This document shows positions 1 through 11,070 of a stretch of 64,000 bases of DNA, piece by piece. A program made the position numbers and the translations under genes. Source of the DNA: Usnea hakonensis (lineage: Eukaryota; Ascomycota; Lecanoromycetes; Lecanorales; Parmeliaceae); assembly GCA_013423325.1 (NCBI GenBank), contig BLJB01000007.1:1-64000 (forward strand), given 5' to 3'. The notes beneath the pieces are model-generated. The model did no database searches, was not told where the DNA came from, and saw nothing but the letters and a program-made list of their open reading frames with translations. Each line of letters begins with the position of its first letter. Positions within the stretch are counted from its first letter, which is position 1.

Positions 1-1188
1 CTGGATCTTAGCAGGGCGGATTTCTTCCGCGGTTTTCGCGGACACTATCCCACTCGACCACCCCGGCTCATAACCTGTTAAAAAGGCAGATACTAGAAAG
101 AGCTTATTCTAGATGATATTCATATTTTTTCAACATAGTTGATGATGTAAATTTCGGTGGATGGCGGTTTGGAGGCGAGGTGAAGGGCGTAGGGGAAAAG
201 GGGAAGAGTGCTCGCTAGGTAGAAATTTAGGGAGGGGGGTTAGGAATGCTGGGGTAAGGGTTCATTGGGGGTGTATGGGATTAATGGAATGCTCTGGTCG
301 CTCTTATTTATATATGAAATCACAGAGACTCATTGAGATAATACACCGTTCAAATTAGGGCTCTGTACGTGATTCTTACATGATTACTCTTCTATAGGGA
401 TCTCGCGCTTGTATATAGGGGATGTCTTGACACACGAATAGTCATGAAGGGTATCTAATTCGTGAGAGGGAAGTTGTGGCGAGAAGAAAGAATGAGGGGA
501 TGAAGTGAGGTGACCGATGAGATAATTTAAGCGGTCGCTGCGGCGAAGTACTTGAATGCCTACATCTATTTGACTAGCAACCTATCCTGAAGCCTATAGC
601 ATAGATACTCTGCCGACGACTTGCTTTCAAGGTATCCTCACTCTTTTTAGACCGACGAAGCTCCCTTTACGTCATTGCTGTTGAGCCATCTCAAACGATA
701 GATTGGCAGGCCCAATCCCTGAACCAGGCTCAGAAACGGGCGTGAAGGCGGGAATAGATACATTCAATGGGTTCGATAGTGTTGGAAATGATGCACCACC
801 TCCTCTCAACCCACGAATAAGATATGCTTGGTGGTCTTGGCACAAGGTATTCAGGTGCCTCTTTCTACATAAGTAGAGAATGGTTCAGTCTTACACCCAT
901 GACCAAATTCCAACAGATCGGCAGGGGTCGCTCAGGGGTAACAATAACATGATTGGGTGCTGTTCCGCATAATTTATCTGATAACTTACAGTGGGACGGG
1001 TTGCATTTCGATGGCGGCCAGGGTACTGCTAACTGTACGCCCCTGATTGATTGGTACCTTGGGTTTCATACCGCTTGATCCAAATCTGAGGTATGGAAGT
1101 TGCACACGGTTCGGATGGAAGGAACCACCAATAGCCCCAACCCTAGTAGCTTAGTCATGAGTCATGATTTATAGCCGTTTCTCAAAAC
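1..1188. other. Intergenic, no supported gene
   Basis: Only short frames without family resemblance are present. The one structured element is a dispersed repeat copy at 781-915, listed separately. A 65-codon plus frame at 161-358 is glycine/arginine-rich purine-tract translation and is not accepted as a gene. Confidence 0.6.
781..915. repeat. Dispersed repeat, copy A (mate at 41117-41247)
   Basis: This block begins with gttggaaatgatgcaccac and ends with ttccaaca. It matches 41117-41247 along its whole length with substitutions and a few small indels, in the same orientation. Shared stretches include the 5' 19 bases, the core ggtcttgg, and cctacaccca/cttacaccca near the 3' end. Both copies lie in intergenic DNA. 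I could not see terminal inverted repeats or a target duplication, so the element class is unknown. It could be a fragment of an old transposon or a decayed coding duplication. Confidence 0.7.
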
Positions 1189-3540
1189 ATGATTCAATCC
1201 TTCCTTCAAGAGGTTCTTACTCACCCACTTAGCCCATACCCTCCCATACACCATCTGTTGCCCCTGTCCTCGAGAGGAGCGTCTATTTCTTTGCGAGATA
1301 CTTTACCTTATTACAATTTGAACCTCAATTTGCTTATAGACCGGACACCCTTCCGGAATCCTTCGGCTCGCCACACAATCTCATCGAAACCCTCACAAAC
1401 TCCGCCCCCACATAGCTACTACTGTATGTTGTACCTCGACCCGCCCCGCTGCGAAACCGAGGAAAGTTCAACCTGGCCAGCCCGCCTAGACGATGAGACT
1501 TCACCCCGAACCCCAAGTCTCAAAATTAAAACCAAACCATGAAACAATGTTGTTTGTCCTTTGATCAATTCTTCGTCATTCTCTGAGCTCACTTGCCTTT
1601 ATTACAAAGTTATATCTCAGAAAAATACGAGAATGGTAAGATGGAGTATTGTTGTGCAAACAGATCTGCAACCGATACGACATAGATTTGGGGTACAAAA
1701 CTGTATTTCGCCCTAACACGTTCTCGGAACGTCGCAACGCTTCGCATCCGTTCGGTCGAGGGTTTCCGTGGCCACCGAATGAGGTCTTACATAGGCTGCA
1801 CATGGAAGGATGCTTAATCTACCATGTTTCAGCTCGTAAACAAAGGTGGTCTCATAAAAGGGGAACAGGTCGCCATCAGTGCAGATCCTCATCAACGAGA
1901 CTTTCTCGGAATCCTAGCCATGAGAACGATTGCCGGTGAACCACACCTCCAGTCAGCCATCGTTGCGAAGGATGCTTCCTTCAGTTTGATGGAGTTAAAT
2001 TTAGCGAAAGCCATGATTCTAGCGCTTCGTTCCGAAGCACGCGAATCTGACCTCGCCCCGCTCATCTCATCAGGTCTGATGTTTGGGTCCGCCACTTCGA
2101 CCAGGAGTAGGCTCGAACAATTGCGGCAAGATGTTCTAGCTCGAGTAAGATCATGACAGTGTCACCGTCAAAGTATGAATCCTAGTCTTCGCCCTCGCTG
2201 TAGACCCTTTGATCAGTCATCGTCTTCTGACTCTCAGATCGCTTAACTTGACTACTCGGAGAAGATGCGGAGAAGAAAACACGCCACGGCACAAACCGTA
2301 AAACGAATCTTGCGCCATCTCAACCGATTTAGCCCCCTAATTCTATGACATGCGAACGGGGCTTCTGAGGGAACTTCGCATTGTAACTTTCGGAAGACAG
2401 TGTGCCTTCACTAGCGCTGAGTTTTTCGCCAATCGAGCCCCTGAGGAGAAATGGTCTGCCATATCTCATTCAAGATGGATAGGTGAGAGCGGTACAGGAT
2501 GCACCAGCAATGTCTGATCAGCTGCAACATTTCAGGGCAACAGTCACACTGATCTCGGCCAGGAACAAGATCTGATGTGCCGGTAAAAGTTGACGAGAAG
2601 CTCGTATGATTGACGTCGGCCTGCAGTAGGGAGCATTTCATTATCCTACCAATCATGAACAATGCATCCGTCATGATTCAAATCCTTTGGCCTTTTTTGA
2701 CTCCCCGTCCCACCGAAGAACACAGAGCTTGGCATACCGATTGGCTTCGCCATTGGGCGTCCTTTACCTTTTCGACAACGCCGAGATGATTACTCTCAGC
2801 CGTCGAGCCTTGGATATCGTGCCCTTTTCAACCAGGTCCTTGGGTTCACCCACCTTGCATTGAGTCATGTGCTTGACACCCTCAGTCCGACCTGACTTTG
2901 TATTTGCACCAAAGATATCAGCAATTCTACTGGCATCCTGCCAGAGGCTTTCCCGCTCGCACGTGTGACTCACTGCTTCAGTATGACTATTGATTGGTCC
3001 TATCAGTAATCGAAGACAAGAAAGCTAAAGCTGGACAGTGACTTCGATGTATAGGTAACACCATATGACTGTTTACGACCACTAGGGGGCATAGTCCAAT
3101 AACCACTCGAGAACTCCCTTCCACATCTTCACGAACGATTCGAAGCCGGCATAGTCTTTTGATGCTCGCCATGTAGCAACAGCCACCAGCTAGCAGCGCT
3201 GATCAACATGATCTAACAGTCCACCATGGTGGCTTGCTGCCCTGCATTATACATGAGAAGATCTCGATACCAAACCGAAGCATCGGTAAGATCAGGGTAG
3301 CATTGCAGAAGGTACCTTTTGTTTCATGGCCTCATGTGCCGCCTGATTATAAGCAGCCACCCTTTCGATCTACTTCGCTCCAGAGCTTTGGGGAGTACCA
3401 GACACTAGTTGATGACCATTAGTGTCACAAAATCGAGTTGGAACAGGATGAGAAGGGAAGAATTTAGCGGAAATTGCTCTCCTGGGAATCTGCACTAGCA
3501 CTCGAACTATCGCGTCTCTCCCTTTGAGTCTCATATGATT
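1189..3540. other. Intergenic, weak open frames only
   Basis: Several frames of 60-117 codons occur on both strands, none with recognisable motifs or flanking splice logic. The most protein-like is plus 1824-2156 (110 codons, ATG start, rich in Ala/Leu/Ser). I do not recognise it. It could be a relic or a spurious frame, so I do not call it as a gene. Confidence 0.45.
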
Positions 3541-3543
3541 TCC

Positions 3544-3551
3544 TATATAAT
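3544..3551 (+). promoter_or_regulatory. TATA box of the peroxidase gene
   Basis: A clean TATATAAT sits about 105 bases before the ATG at 3654. The leader between them is pyrimidine-rich in places, as is usual for well expressed fungal genes. Spacing would allow a transcription start near 3575-3600 and a short 5' leader. The position is seen directly; its use is inferred. Confidence 0.6.
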
Positions 3552-3653
3552 ACCCGCCTTCATCTTCTTCCATTTCTTCTTCTACGTACTCATCACTGAA
3601 TTCCTTAAGACTCAAGGTCCTCCTACCCAACTTCTATCACACAGTCGCTCAGA

Positions 3654-5044
3654 ATGTCACGCCTTTTCTTGCTAGCCGTCATGGCGGTACCGAGTGCTAT
3701 GGCATTTCCATGGATGGCCGGCATGCACGGCATCAGATCTCCCTCTGAGGTTGAAGCTCAGCTCACCGAACGCCAAACCACCTGCCCTTTCAATCCAGAC
3801 CATGTTCCGGCTGCCCCCATCACGTCGGAGTTTCCCTACGCAGGTGCCAAAGATGGACTCCCTGGTACTGGTCGTGGGGGTTTTCTAGTACCTGCCCCCG
3901 GGGACACTGCTCATAAATTTGTGCCGCCGGGCCCTAATGACATTCGAGGACCTTGTCCTGGTCTCAATACTGCGGCAAATCACAACGTTCGTCTTCATTA
4001 CCCCTCCGCTTCCTGTACGTCTCATTGACGTTCGAGTAGTTTATCAGTCACGACGGTGTCACAAATTTCGCAGAGCTTGTTGATGCGCAGCAAAACATTT
4101 ACAATGCTGGCTATGACCTTGCGGTCTTGCTAGCAGTTCTTGGCGTTGAGCTGACCGGGGATCCGTCGACGCAGAAGATGTCGATAGGGTGTGATGCAAC
4201 CAGTCGCACGTCGCCAATCGGTGGGCTTCTTGGCGCCGAAGGTGGATTGGATTCGCACAATGCACGTATCCTACGCTTTTGACGCCTGTTATCCTTCCAC
4301 TTACATGGAGTCTAGAAATTCGAAGGAGACGCATCGCTGACACGCGCCGACTTTGCCTTTGGCGACGATCACACTTTCAATGCCACCTACTTTGACCAAA
4401 TGACCGAGCTCGCCTACCTCCCAGGCCAGGCCAAAACCGACATTATCAACGGTTACAACTACACCCCAAGCGTCCTCGCCCAACACCAATTCAACCGCTA
4501 CCAGAACTCCAAAGCCAACAACGCCAACTTCTTCTTCGGACCCAAGGCCATCCTGCTCTATGGCGCCGCCACCTTCCTCTACGAGCTCTTCCCATCTTTG
4601 CAACCGCCAGCCCTCTTCGTCGACATTGGCGCATTTTACGGCACTACCAACCCAGACACAAATGGGAACGTCCAGTTCGCCAACACAGAGCACGTCCCCA
4701 TCCTTCCGAATGGTAATTCAGTATGGATGAGCCGTGCCGACCCCTACACCATTCCCGCTCTCGTCGTCCAAGTGCTCGACCTGTACACCGCACACCCCGT
4801 CCTCTTCGGCGGCAACACCGGAAAAGGAAATTTCGACGCGCTGAGTTTCGGGGCCATTACCAACGGCCAGCTGAGCAACAATCCGCAAGATATCCTTTGC
4901 CTGCTCTACCAATTGGCGACGGATGATGTGCCGGATAGCTTGAGCACGGTGTTGAAGCTTCCGAGCGAGCTGTTGAACTTTGCTACTACCAACCTCAACC
5001 CCATCTTCAAAGATAGTGGGTGCACGCTTATTAACCCTTTGTAG
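3654..5044 (+). CDS. Secreted family-2 peroxidase / unspecific peroxygenase-like heme-thiolate enzyme
   Basis: Exons 3654-3986, 4040-4261 and 4316-5044 give 427 residues. A signal peptide (about residues 1-17) is followed by the heme-thiolate motif Pro100-Cys101-Pro102 in GPCPGLNTAANHN, then the Mg-site Glu-Gly-Asp at 188-190, followed by ASLTRADF. These are hallmarks of the chloroperoxidase/peroxygenase family, which uses H2O2 to halogenate or oxygenate organic substrates outside the cell. The length matches the long form, and a late Cys (SGCTLINPL) could form the C-terminal disulfide. Where classical peroxygenases carry an acid-base Glu in Tyr-Gly-Glu, this protein reads Tyr-Gly-Ala (Ala269), and the nearby Arg is Lys262. 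Intron 1 (53 nt) is GT-AG; intron 2 (54 nt) only keeps the frame with a GC donor. A TATA box lies upstream. Confidence 0.9.
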
Positions 5045-5631
5045 GTTGAGCTTCGTGGCGACCGTGGCGGGGGTTGGGCGTGATGAGGAGGACATTCTTC
5101 GTGGGAATTCTATTGCTCTTCATTCTTTTGCGAATTATTTCATATTTCAGGTTTGTATCAGGAAAATGTAGGGTTTGGGAGCACCAGTAGCCTAGCTTAA
5201 AATAACCACTCAGTCATTACCACCACGCATCTTCCTCAGCTGCTCCAGCATCAGAAAATCCCGAGTCCTCAAGTGTTCTCTCAACAAAGGAAATTCCTCC
5301 ACCATAATCAAAAACCTCAACTGCCTTCCTGCCCCTCCCAGCTCCTATGCCTTCCCCCTCTCCCCTCCCCCGTCCGTCCTCAATCCACCATCATCCCTCA
5401 CATACAACAAGCATCACCCAATACCCTAGCCCCCCTCCCTCCCTCCTTCCCCCTCCTTTCCCCACAATCCCCAAGTACCCTTCCTTCCTTCCTTCACTCG
5501 CTCCCCACCCCACCCCTCCCCACCCCCAAATCCTCACTCACTCAACCCACCAACCACCGCTCCTCACAACCAACATACCTCCTTCTCTTCTCCATGTCTG
5601 GACAGGAAGGTATATATATATGGCTAGGATA

Positions 5632-5653
5632 GGGTAGGGTAGGGTAGGGTGGG
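5632..5653 (+). other. G-quadruplex-like GGGTA array
   Basis: Four GGGTA units are followed by GGGTGGG, directly after a TATATATATA run. Four runs of three guanines with two-base loops is the canonical pattern for an intramolecular quadruplex. The unit also resembles a telomere-type repeat (GGGTA rather than GGGTTA). Function is not known. Confidence 0.6.
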
Positions 5654-5689
5654 TATGTTGTATGTTATCTGTTTCTAGATTCTGGGGAA

Positions 5690-5885
5690 GGGAGTGGAGG
5701 GGAGGGGGGGGGGATGGAGTGGAGTGGGGTGGAGGGGGGTGGAGTGGAATGGAAAGAAAGATGAAAGGGGTTTACTGGTTGGGGGGGGGAAGGGGGAGAG
5801 GGAGGGGGGGAGAGAGGGAGNNGGGGGGGGGAAGGGGGGGAGCGGGGGGGGAGGGAGATTTGGGAGAGGGGGAGAGAGAGATTTA
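5690..5885. repeat. Purine (G-rich) low-complexity tract with unresolved bases
   Basis: The plus strand is almost entirely G and A, with G runs up to nine bases. Two N bases at 5821-5822 mark an unresolved point, so the length and sequence of the tract may be wrong. Confidence 0.8.
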
Positions 5886-6629
5886 GGTTGCGACTCATAC
5901 ACCTCCCTACCGATCATCCATCCTCCCCCTCATCAATCCCACCCCCCGCCCCGCCTAGCCTGCCGAAATACCCCCTCCTCATCTATCCTGCTGACAGCCT
6001 ACATCTCAAGAATAGCCGGCATACTCTATCCCCCTTTCCCCAATTACTAAACTGTAATACTTTTCCTGCTTCTATTGACCTCAGACATGCTAGAGATAAG
6101 TATGGGGTAGATTATGAAGAGATGAGTATATGAGGTGCATAGATAGATATCGATCCTTACGCAAATTATCTTCGCACGAGCTTCAATGACCCTATTTGGT
6201 CGGTAGCAAGCGAGCGAGTTGTGATTTAGACTTCCCATCTCCAATCTATCATAACTAGTCCTCCTTAGTATTGGATTCTATATATATAGAGAGGAAGAGA
6301 GGAAGAGGAAGAGGGAGAAGGGTAGCAGAAGTGGATAAGGAGGTGGAGAGGGTGAAGGTGAGAGGAACTTTTCACTGAAGAATATGGATGGATCGCTCTT
6401 ATGGGTAAGAAGTAGTAGGAGGATGATCGAAGGGACAGGTCACGGGGGGGTTCTATAGATATATTTAGTATCGGGTTGAATTCGCGACGACTTTTGGAGC
6501 GAGAGTGACGCCGTGCCCAATCTGATAACATATACGGGATACGCAGGTATGAGTCCCTCTTTAGGGAGATCATACCTTGAATCCTTGACATCTCGAATCG
6601 ACCCGTGTACTGTTGTACACAGCATAAGA

Positions 6630-7576
6630 TCACCGAGAGCAAGAGCTCGAATTCCCTCCAGCGCCACCACAGTCAAGCGTCACGACGTCAGTCTCGTTGC
6701 CGCCACCAGTTGCCTGCGACGCCAAAAGCTCCCTATCGTTTTGCACCGCGACCCTGGTTGGAAATTCCGTACAACCCGCTCGAATATCTTGACGATGCAC
6801 TCGAATCAGTTTTGCCTTGTGCGAGAGTGAGCGATTGAGGAGTGGCACTTACTGGAAGCATAGAAAGCATAGGAGCTTGGATTCATCAACGCTTGACTCG
6901 GCGGCAGTGCAAGGCAAGAATTTTCATCCCTCACGTCCCCACCCACCGCGTTTTCCATGCCCATATCTTGGAGATATAGATCTGCAAGTGCTTGCACCAG
7001 AAACCCAAACCGCGTCCCGGCCATGTAGGTCGTCGGGATGAGTCTCGTTCCTGCATGGTTGACGACGCCGCAGTCGGCGGCTACCGGGAGTAATTCTCGG
7101 GAGAAGAAGTTGGGACAGAGGAAAATGATGGAGGTTCCCGGGGCCTGGATTACGACAGTGCGGTCATGTTCATTACAGATGTTCCAGAACACACTGATAC
7201 GATGGTCATTTGCGTTGGTGCACACCAAAGTCGGCTGGCGGGATCCGTGATTTGCAGTAGTGACATTCGTACCTGCAGCGATGGCCTTGAGTACTGCGGT
7301 CATAGAGTTGGGATCTGTAGATCGGAAGAAGGCTTTGTAGGCCGAGCTTTCTGTGGACAGAATGGCCGTTTGCAGGGCAAGATAAGTGGAGTCCAAGATG
7401 CTCTCGACATCTTGGGCTTGTGACCCGCACTCATAGATACGATAGTTTCCGGCAGAGACCCAGTCATCTACGCCTCCAATGGTAAAGAAACCGCCTGTGA
7501 GGACATCTTGCGGACGAGCGCGAGCGAGGAGGAGAAAGGTCAAAAGAGGGTATAATCTGTAAAGTATAGAAAACAT
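6630..7576 (-). CDS. Secreted cysteine-containing protein, metallopeptidase-like but without HExxH
   Basis: Exons 7576-6853 and 6787-6630 give 293 residues; the 65-nt intron has a GTAAGT donor, and frame joins as YAS|N-IRAGC. A signal peptide spans about residues 1-22 (Leu-rich, ending ARARPQDV). The body has nine cysteines and segments such as VVIQAPGTSIIFLCPNFFSR that recall fungal secreted proteins related to deuterolysin/Lys-specific metallo-endopeptidases. Where those enzymes carry the zinc-binding HExxH, this one reads YMAGTRFGFLVQALADLY, so a zinc protease activity is unlikely. It may be a catalytically dead relative or an unrelated secreted effector-like protein. The secreted nature is well supported; the family link is tentative. 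Its promoter would lie above 7576. Confidence 0.75.
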
Positions 7577-10335
7577 GCTGAGATGCTGTGGATAGATTTA
7601 TGAAATTGAAGGTGAACCGGTACGACTTTCTCTTCCAGGCAAACCCAGGTCGCCTTGCGGAGTACGTATGATGTACGGAGTAACAGAGTAGGAACAGCTT
7701 CCCCTCTTCAACTTAAAGTGTATCAGCTTGCGCATGGCGGGTAGAAGGAAGCTATGAGTGGATCCACGCTTTGGCCGCGGCGCGAGAAGCTTAATATATG
7801 CGTAATGCGAACAAGCAACGGCTATCCATGACTCCATCTGGGTGTTTTCTGATTGGCAAGATGCAAACCTTAGCGAGCTGTCGCACTACTGTCAGAGGGG
7901 TGAAACACAGCGTTTTCGACAGTCAGGCGGTCCTCTCTGTCGGAATCTCAGCACAGACCTCGATGACTATTCATAGATAGGTGTTTCTGGTTGCTCCCGG
8001 GCTCAGTTGCGGCCAAGCAAAAGTCGAGAGTGGATATGAGGAGGCATGCCTATGGTGAGTGACGTAATTGAGCAGCGGCATCTCGCCACGAAGATGATCG
8101 CCATAAGTAAGCGTGTGGTACGATAAAGTACTCTTAGATACGGCGCCACTAACACGGAAATTGTCCGCAGCCACTAGCACAATAGTCAGTAGGCGCGATT
8201 GTTATCACGAAGAAGTGACCCTTGAAATGGACCCATACTCCGTAGGCACTTGGATCCTCACGATGGACATTACCATGGTCATCACCATGGCCTTAGGCAT
8301 AGAGTCCGTGACGAAGACAAGGTTCAAGGCTCCATGAAGATACATACTGCAAGCCAAGGGATTTACGCTTACCAGAGTAGTGTCCATCGTGGCTATTACG
8401 ACAGAAAGAGGTTGTGGAAGCTTCTTTGCCTTGACAGGAAGAAGATCACGGCTTGAGAGAGAAACTTTATTTGCGGCAGGAGGATGGTGGCGAGACTCCT
8501 TCCGTGTGCAATAAGGCTGCGATTGGGGGACTGAGGACAATAATGACATTGTTAAATAGGAAGTTTCAAGATAAAATACGGAATGGAACACATATATAGA
8601 GAAGGTGAAAAGCAATCTGCCACTGCCCACTCCACACTTTGGAAGGTCGTACATTGTTCGGCACTCTCCTCGCCGAGACTTGTTGACCGGTCAGATGTTG
8701 CCGACAGGCATGATGCATCTACCACTGCCGCCGGCCTCGAGGCACAACAACATACAGTTCTTTCTATTTTTTCCCGCATAGGGGACGGCAGCAACATCTT
8801 TAAAACATACTGTGGACAGTCGAAGATATGCATTGTTCAGCTTATCCAACTTTCAGAGGTCCTTCATTGGTGTTGTATGTTGTAAAGTACTTTACGTAGC
8901 GCGTATTCAGGCTCTTGGCGTTAAAGTCTTGGCGTTTAGCTTAGCGCTCTACACGATACCGATGCTTGATTACTTTAGTCTTATCATTTACACGTGAATG
9001 CTTTCCGACTTGTACGAGCGCATACTGAGTTGTGCCTACATACTCATGGTGAGTCAGACGTGTTGTGGGTCTCTGGTTGTTTCTGCATCTACACCAGTCA
9101 TACTCTCTCAGGGCAAGGCATTTAGCTGTCCCCGAAAATTTTAGATGACATAGGCGCAGAAATCCCTTCAGGAGCTCAGTGGTCAAGTTTGCGAGCTAAA
9201 GTCAGAAAGAAGCAGTTGAGTTTCGCATTCTCTTCCAGTCTGGTACATTCGTGTTCCCCTTGCCCAGCTTGGCTGCTTGCTCTTTATTTTTAGCTAGAGC
9301 AGTTCCTTGGGCTCATTGTCTGATGGCCAGCTGACAGCTCTCGATATACAATTGTTGCTTGGAAATCAATCTAAGATTACGCCAAGTGTTTTTTTTTTCA
9401 GCCAGTCAAGCCTTGCACCAACCTGAAGGCTGCTGTCCCACCTCGAATGAGATTCATGGCAAACTATTGTTCTTAGTACATGATTGATCCTTACAAGGCG
9501 AGATTCGGTGCATTGTCGTTGATGAAAAGGGGTTGAAATGCGGAGTCTGTAAGTCTACCTGTTTCACGCTTGGCGGGAGACATTGCTCGTTGGGCAAGAT
9601 AGACTTTGATGCCCGCATGGGTGGCTTGAACGAAATTGGGCGAGACCACGATGCGAGCACGTGGAACCACGTGGATGTAAGCACTAACAAAGTCACGGCA
9701 AGCCACCAGCTAACCGCAAACCATGAATTGCCATTTACCTTATTTACCAAGATATTTGGTCCCTAAAAGCACAGCTTACAAACAGAACCTCTTACAATGA
9801 TAATAGTCTTTGTCATAAGTTGCCCAAATCAGACAACTTCAGCTGGCATGCTCCATGACTTTTCACCGGAGGAAGAAGACTAGGCCTTATTCAAGCAACG
9901 CGCCAATCTTACTCTACAAGTGTGATGCTTCAGGCCGAGGAAGTGGGTTTAGCTACCAGGCTAGCTGGGAGCTGATCACGAAACACGACCAAGCTTAAAT
10001 CTTTCCAAAGCAAATCGATAATTGAGCCAACATCCCGGGGACGCTACCAGAAAGCTTTATTGGTGAACTCTGGCCAATAGGAGTCCGAACATTCTCCGGC
10101 TTGACCCTATATTTCGTTTAACTATTTTACACATGCATTTGCTAGGATCCGATGGGAATCTTGGAGGGGCATCGAGTTTATATCAATCTAATTTCCACCT
10201 CTTCAGTCATCGACTCCACATTAATTACTTCATACCGGGCACGTCAAAAAATTCACTTTCTTACATCTCATCTCTCAACATTTCAACCATGCTTGCTTTC
10301 GGCCGCATCATCTACGACAACGATTAAAAAGTATT
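7577..10335. other. Intergenic, no supported gene
   Basis: Frames of 60-149 codons overlap on both strands without motifs. A plus frame beginning after a stop near 8227 and ending at 8456 has a His-rich start (HDGHYHGHHHG) and a basic tail but no ATG. I see no exon partners for it. Confidence 0.5.
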
Positions 10336-11070
10336 ATGCTCAACAAGTCGCGCATACACGTCCCACGTTCTACCAATTCAGACGCAGACAATTTCTCTCT
10401 CCTTTCGCACGCCAAGCCCCGCGACGGCGCCGGCGTACGAGTACCCCACTCCTCTTCCGCGTCCGCCTCCTCCTTCAACGTATTCAAGTCCTCAACCATG
10501 AGGAACAAAGCCCGCCTGCACCTTGCCCTCTACGCTCTTCCCAAATACCCGGACACATACCATTACGCCCTCCTCGTTCGCCCTAAAGACATCGCCGCCA
10601 CTTCTGCCCTTTCGGGAGTTCTCACAGCGACAAAATATCACGTCAAATCCACCATCCGCACCAACGCCGACGGCATTGTCTCCCATCCCTGTATCTACGA
10701 AACCTATCACATCCACGACCTCGGCGACGAACCGCTCCTTCTCGCGAGCATTATCATCGGCAAAGTATCCATGTCGCACGATCGCATCGGCGAGATTATG
10801 CGCAGTGCGCCAATCTATCAGGACGATGATTCTTCGGGTCAAGGCGCCAAATTCAACGATGTGGAATGGGTTCGCCTTGCGATTGAAGAGCTCAGAGAGG
10901 CCGGTGCAGTTTCGGACGATGGACTGCCGTGGGAAACGGTGTTTGAGAGGTCAATGAATTACATGAGGAGGAAACAAGCGGATGGGAGATGGGAGGTGGG
11001 TTGGAAGGGTGGAGATCCCAAAGCGGTGGCCACATTCGACTTGATGACGGGGAAGGATGTGCTTTTTTGA
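10336..11070 (+). CDS. Conserved fungal protein, DUF6914-like
   Basis: A single exon encodes 244 residues from the ATG at 10336. The conserved part begins near Met55 (ATG at 10498): HLALYALPKYPDTYHYALLV, then a lysine-containing strand (ATKYHVKSTI), and a later segment IIIGKVSMSHDRIGEIMRSA followed by WVRLAIEEL. This layout fits my memory of the fungal DUF6914 family, whose function is unknown. The first 54 residues are Ser-rich and could be a leader or untranslated, so 10498 is an equally reasonable start and would give 190 residues. No intron is needed, and G/C-rich third positions contrast with flanking DNA and support coding. No signal peptide or membrane segment is seen. Confidence 0.7.
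   Translation: MLNKSRIHVPRSTNSDADNFSLLSHAKPRDGAGVRVPHSSSASASSFNVFKSSTMRNKARLHLALYALPKYPDTYHYALLVRPKDIAATSALSGVLTATKYHVKSTIRTNADGIVSHPCIYETYHIHDLGDEPLLLASIIIGKVSMSHDRIGEIMRSAPIYQDDDSSGQGAKFNDVEWVRLAIEELREAGAVSDDGLPWETVFERSMNYMRRKQADGRWEVGWKGGDPKAVATFDLMTGKDVLF

Larger units (their letters stand above)
5045..6629. other. Intergenic low-complexity block
   Basis: It contains a C/T-rich tract (about 5273-5560), a TA run at 5611-5620, a G-quadruplex-like array (5632-5653) and a G-rich tract (about 5690-5885). The many overlapping frames here are Pro/Ser or Gly/Arg translations of these tracts and are not genes. Between about 5890 and 6629 I see nothing coherent. Confidence 0.7.

Noticed and set aside
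5273..5637. Long Pro/Ser-rich plus frames
   Set aside because: They are translations of a C/T tract, open in more than one frame at once, with no homology-like pattern.
5662..6050. Gly/Arg-rich frames across the N bases
   Set aside because: They arise from a G-rich tract and span undefined bases.
8205..8654. 149-codon minus frame with Met-rich stretch
   Set aside because: The MVMTMVM run is the reverse reading of a CAT/ATG-rich block; no motifs, and the opposite strand is equally open.
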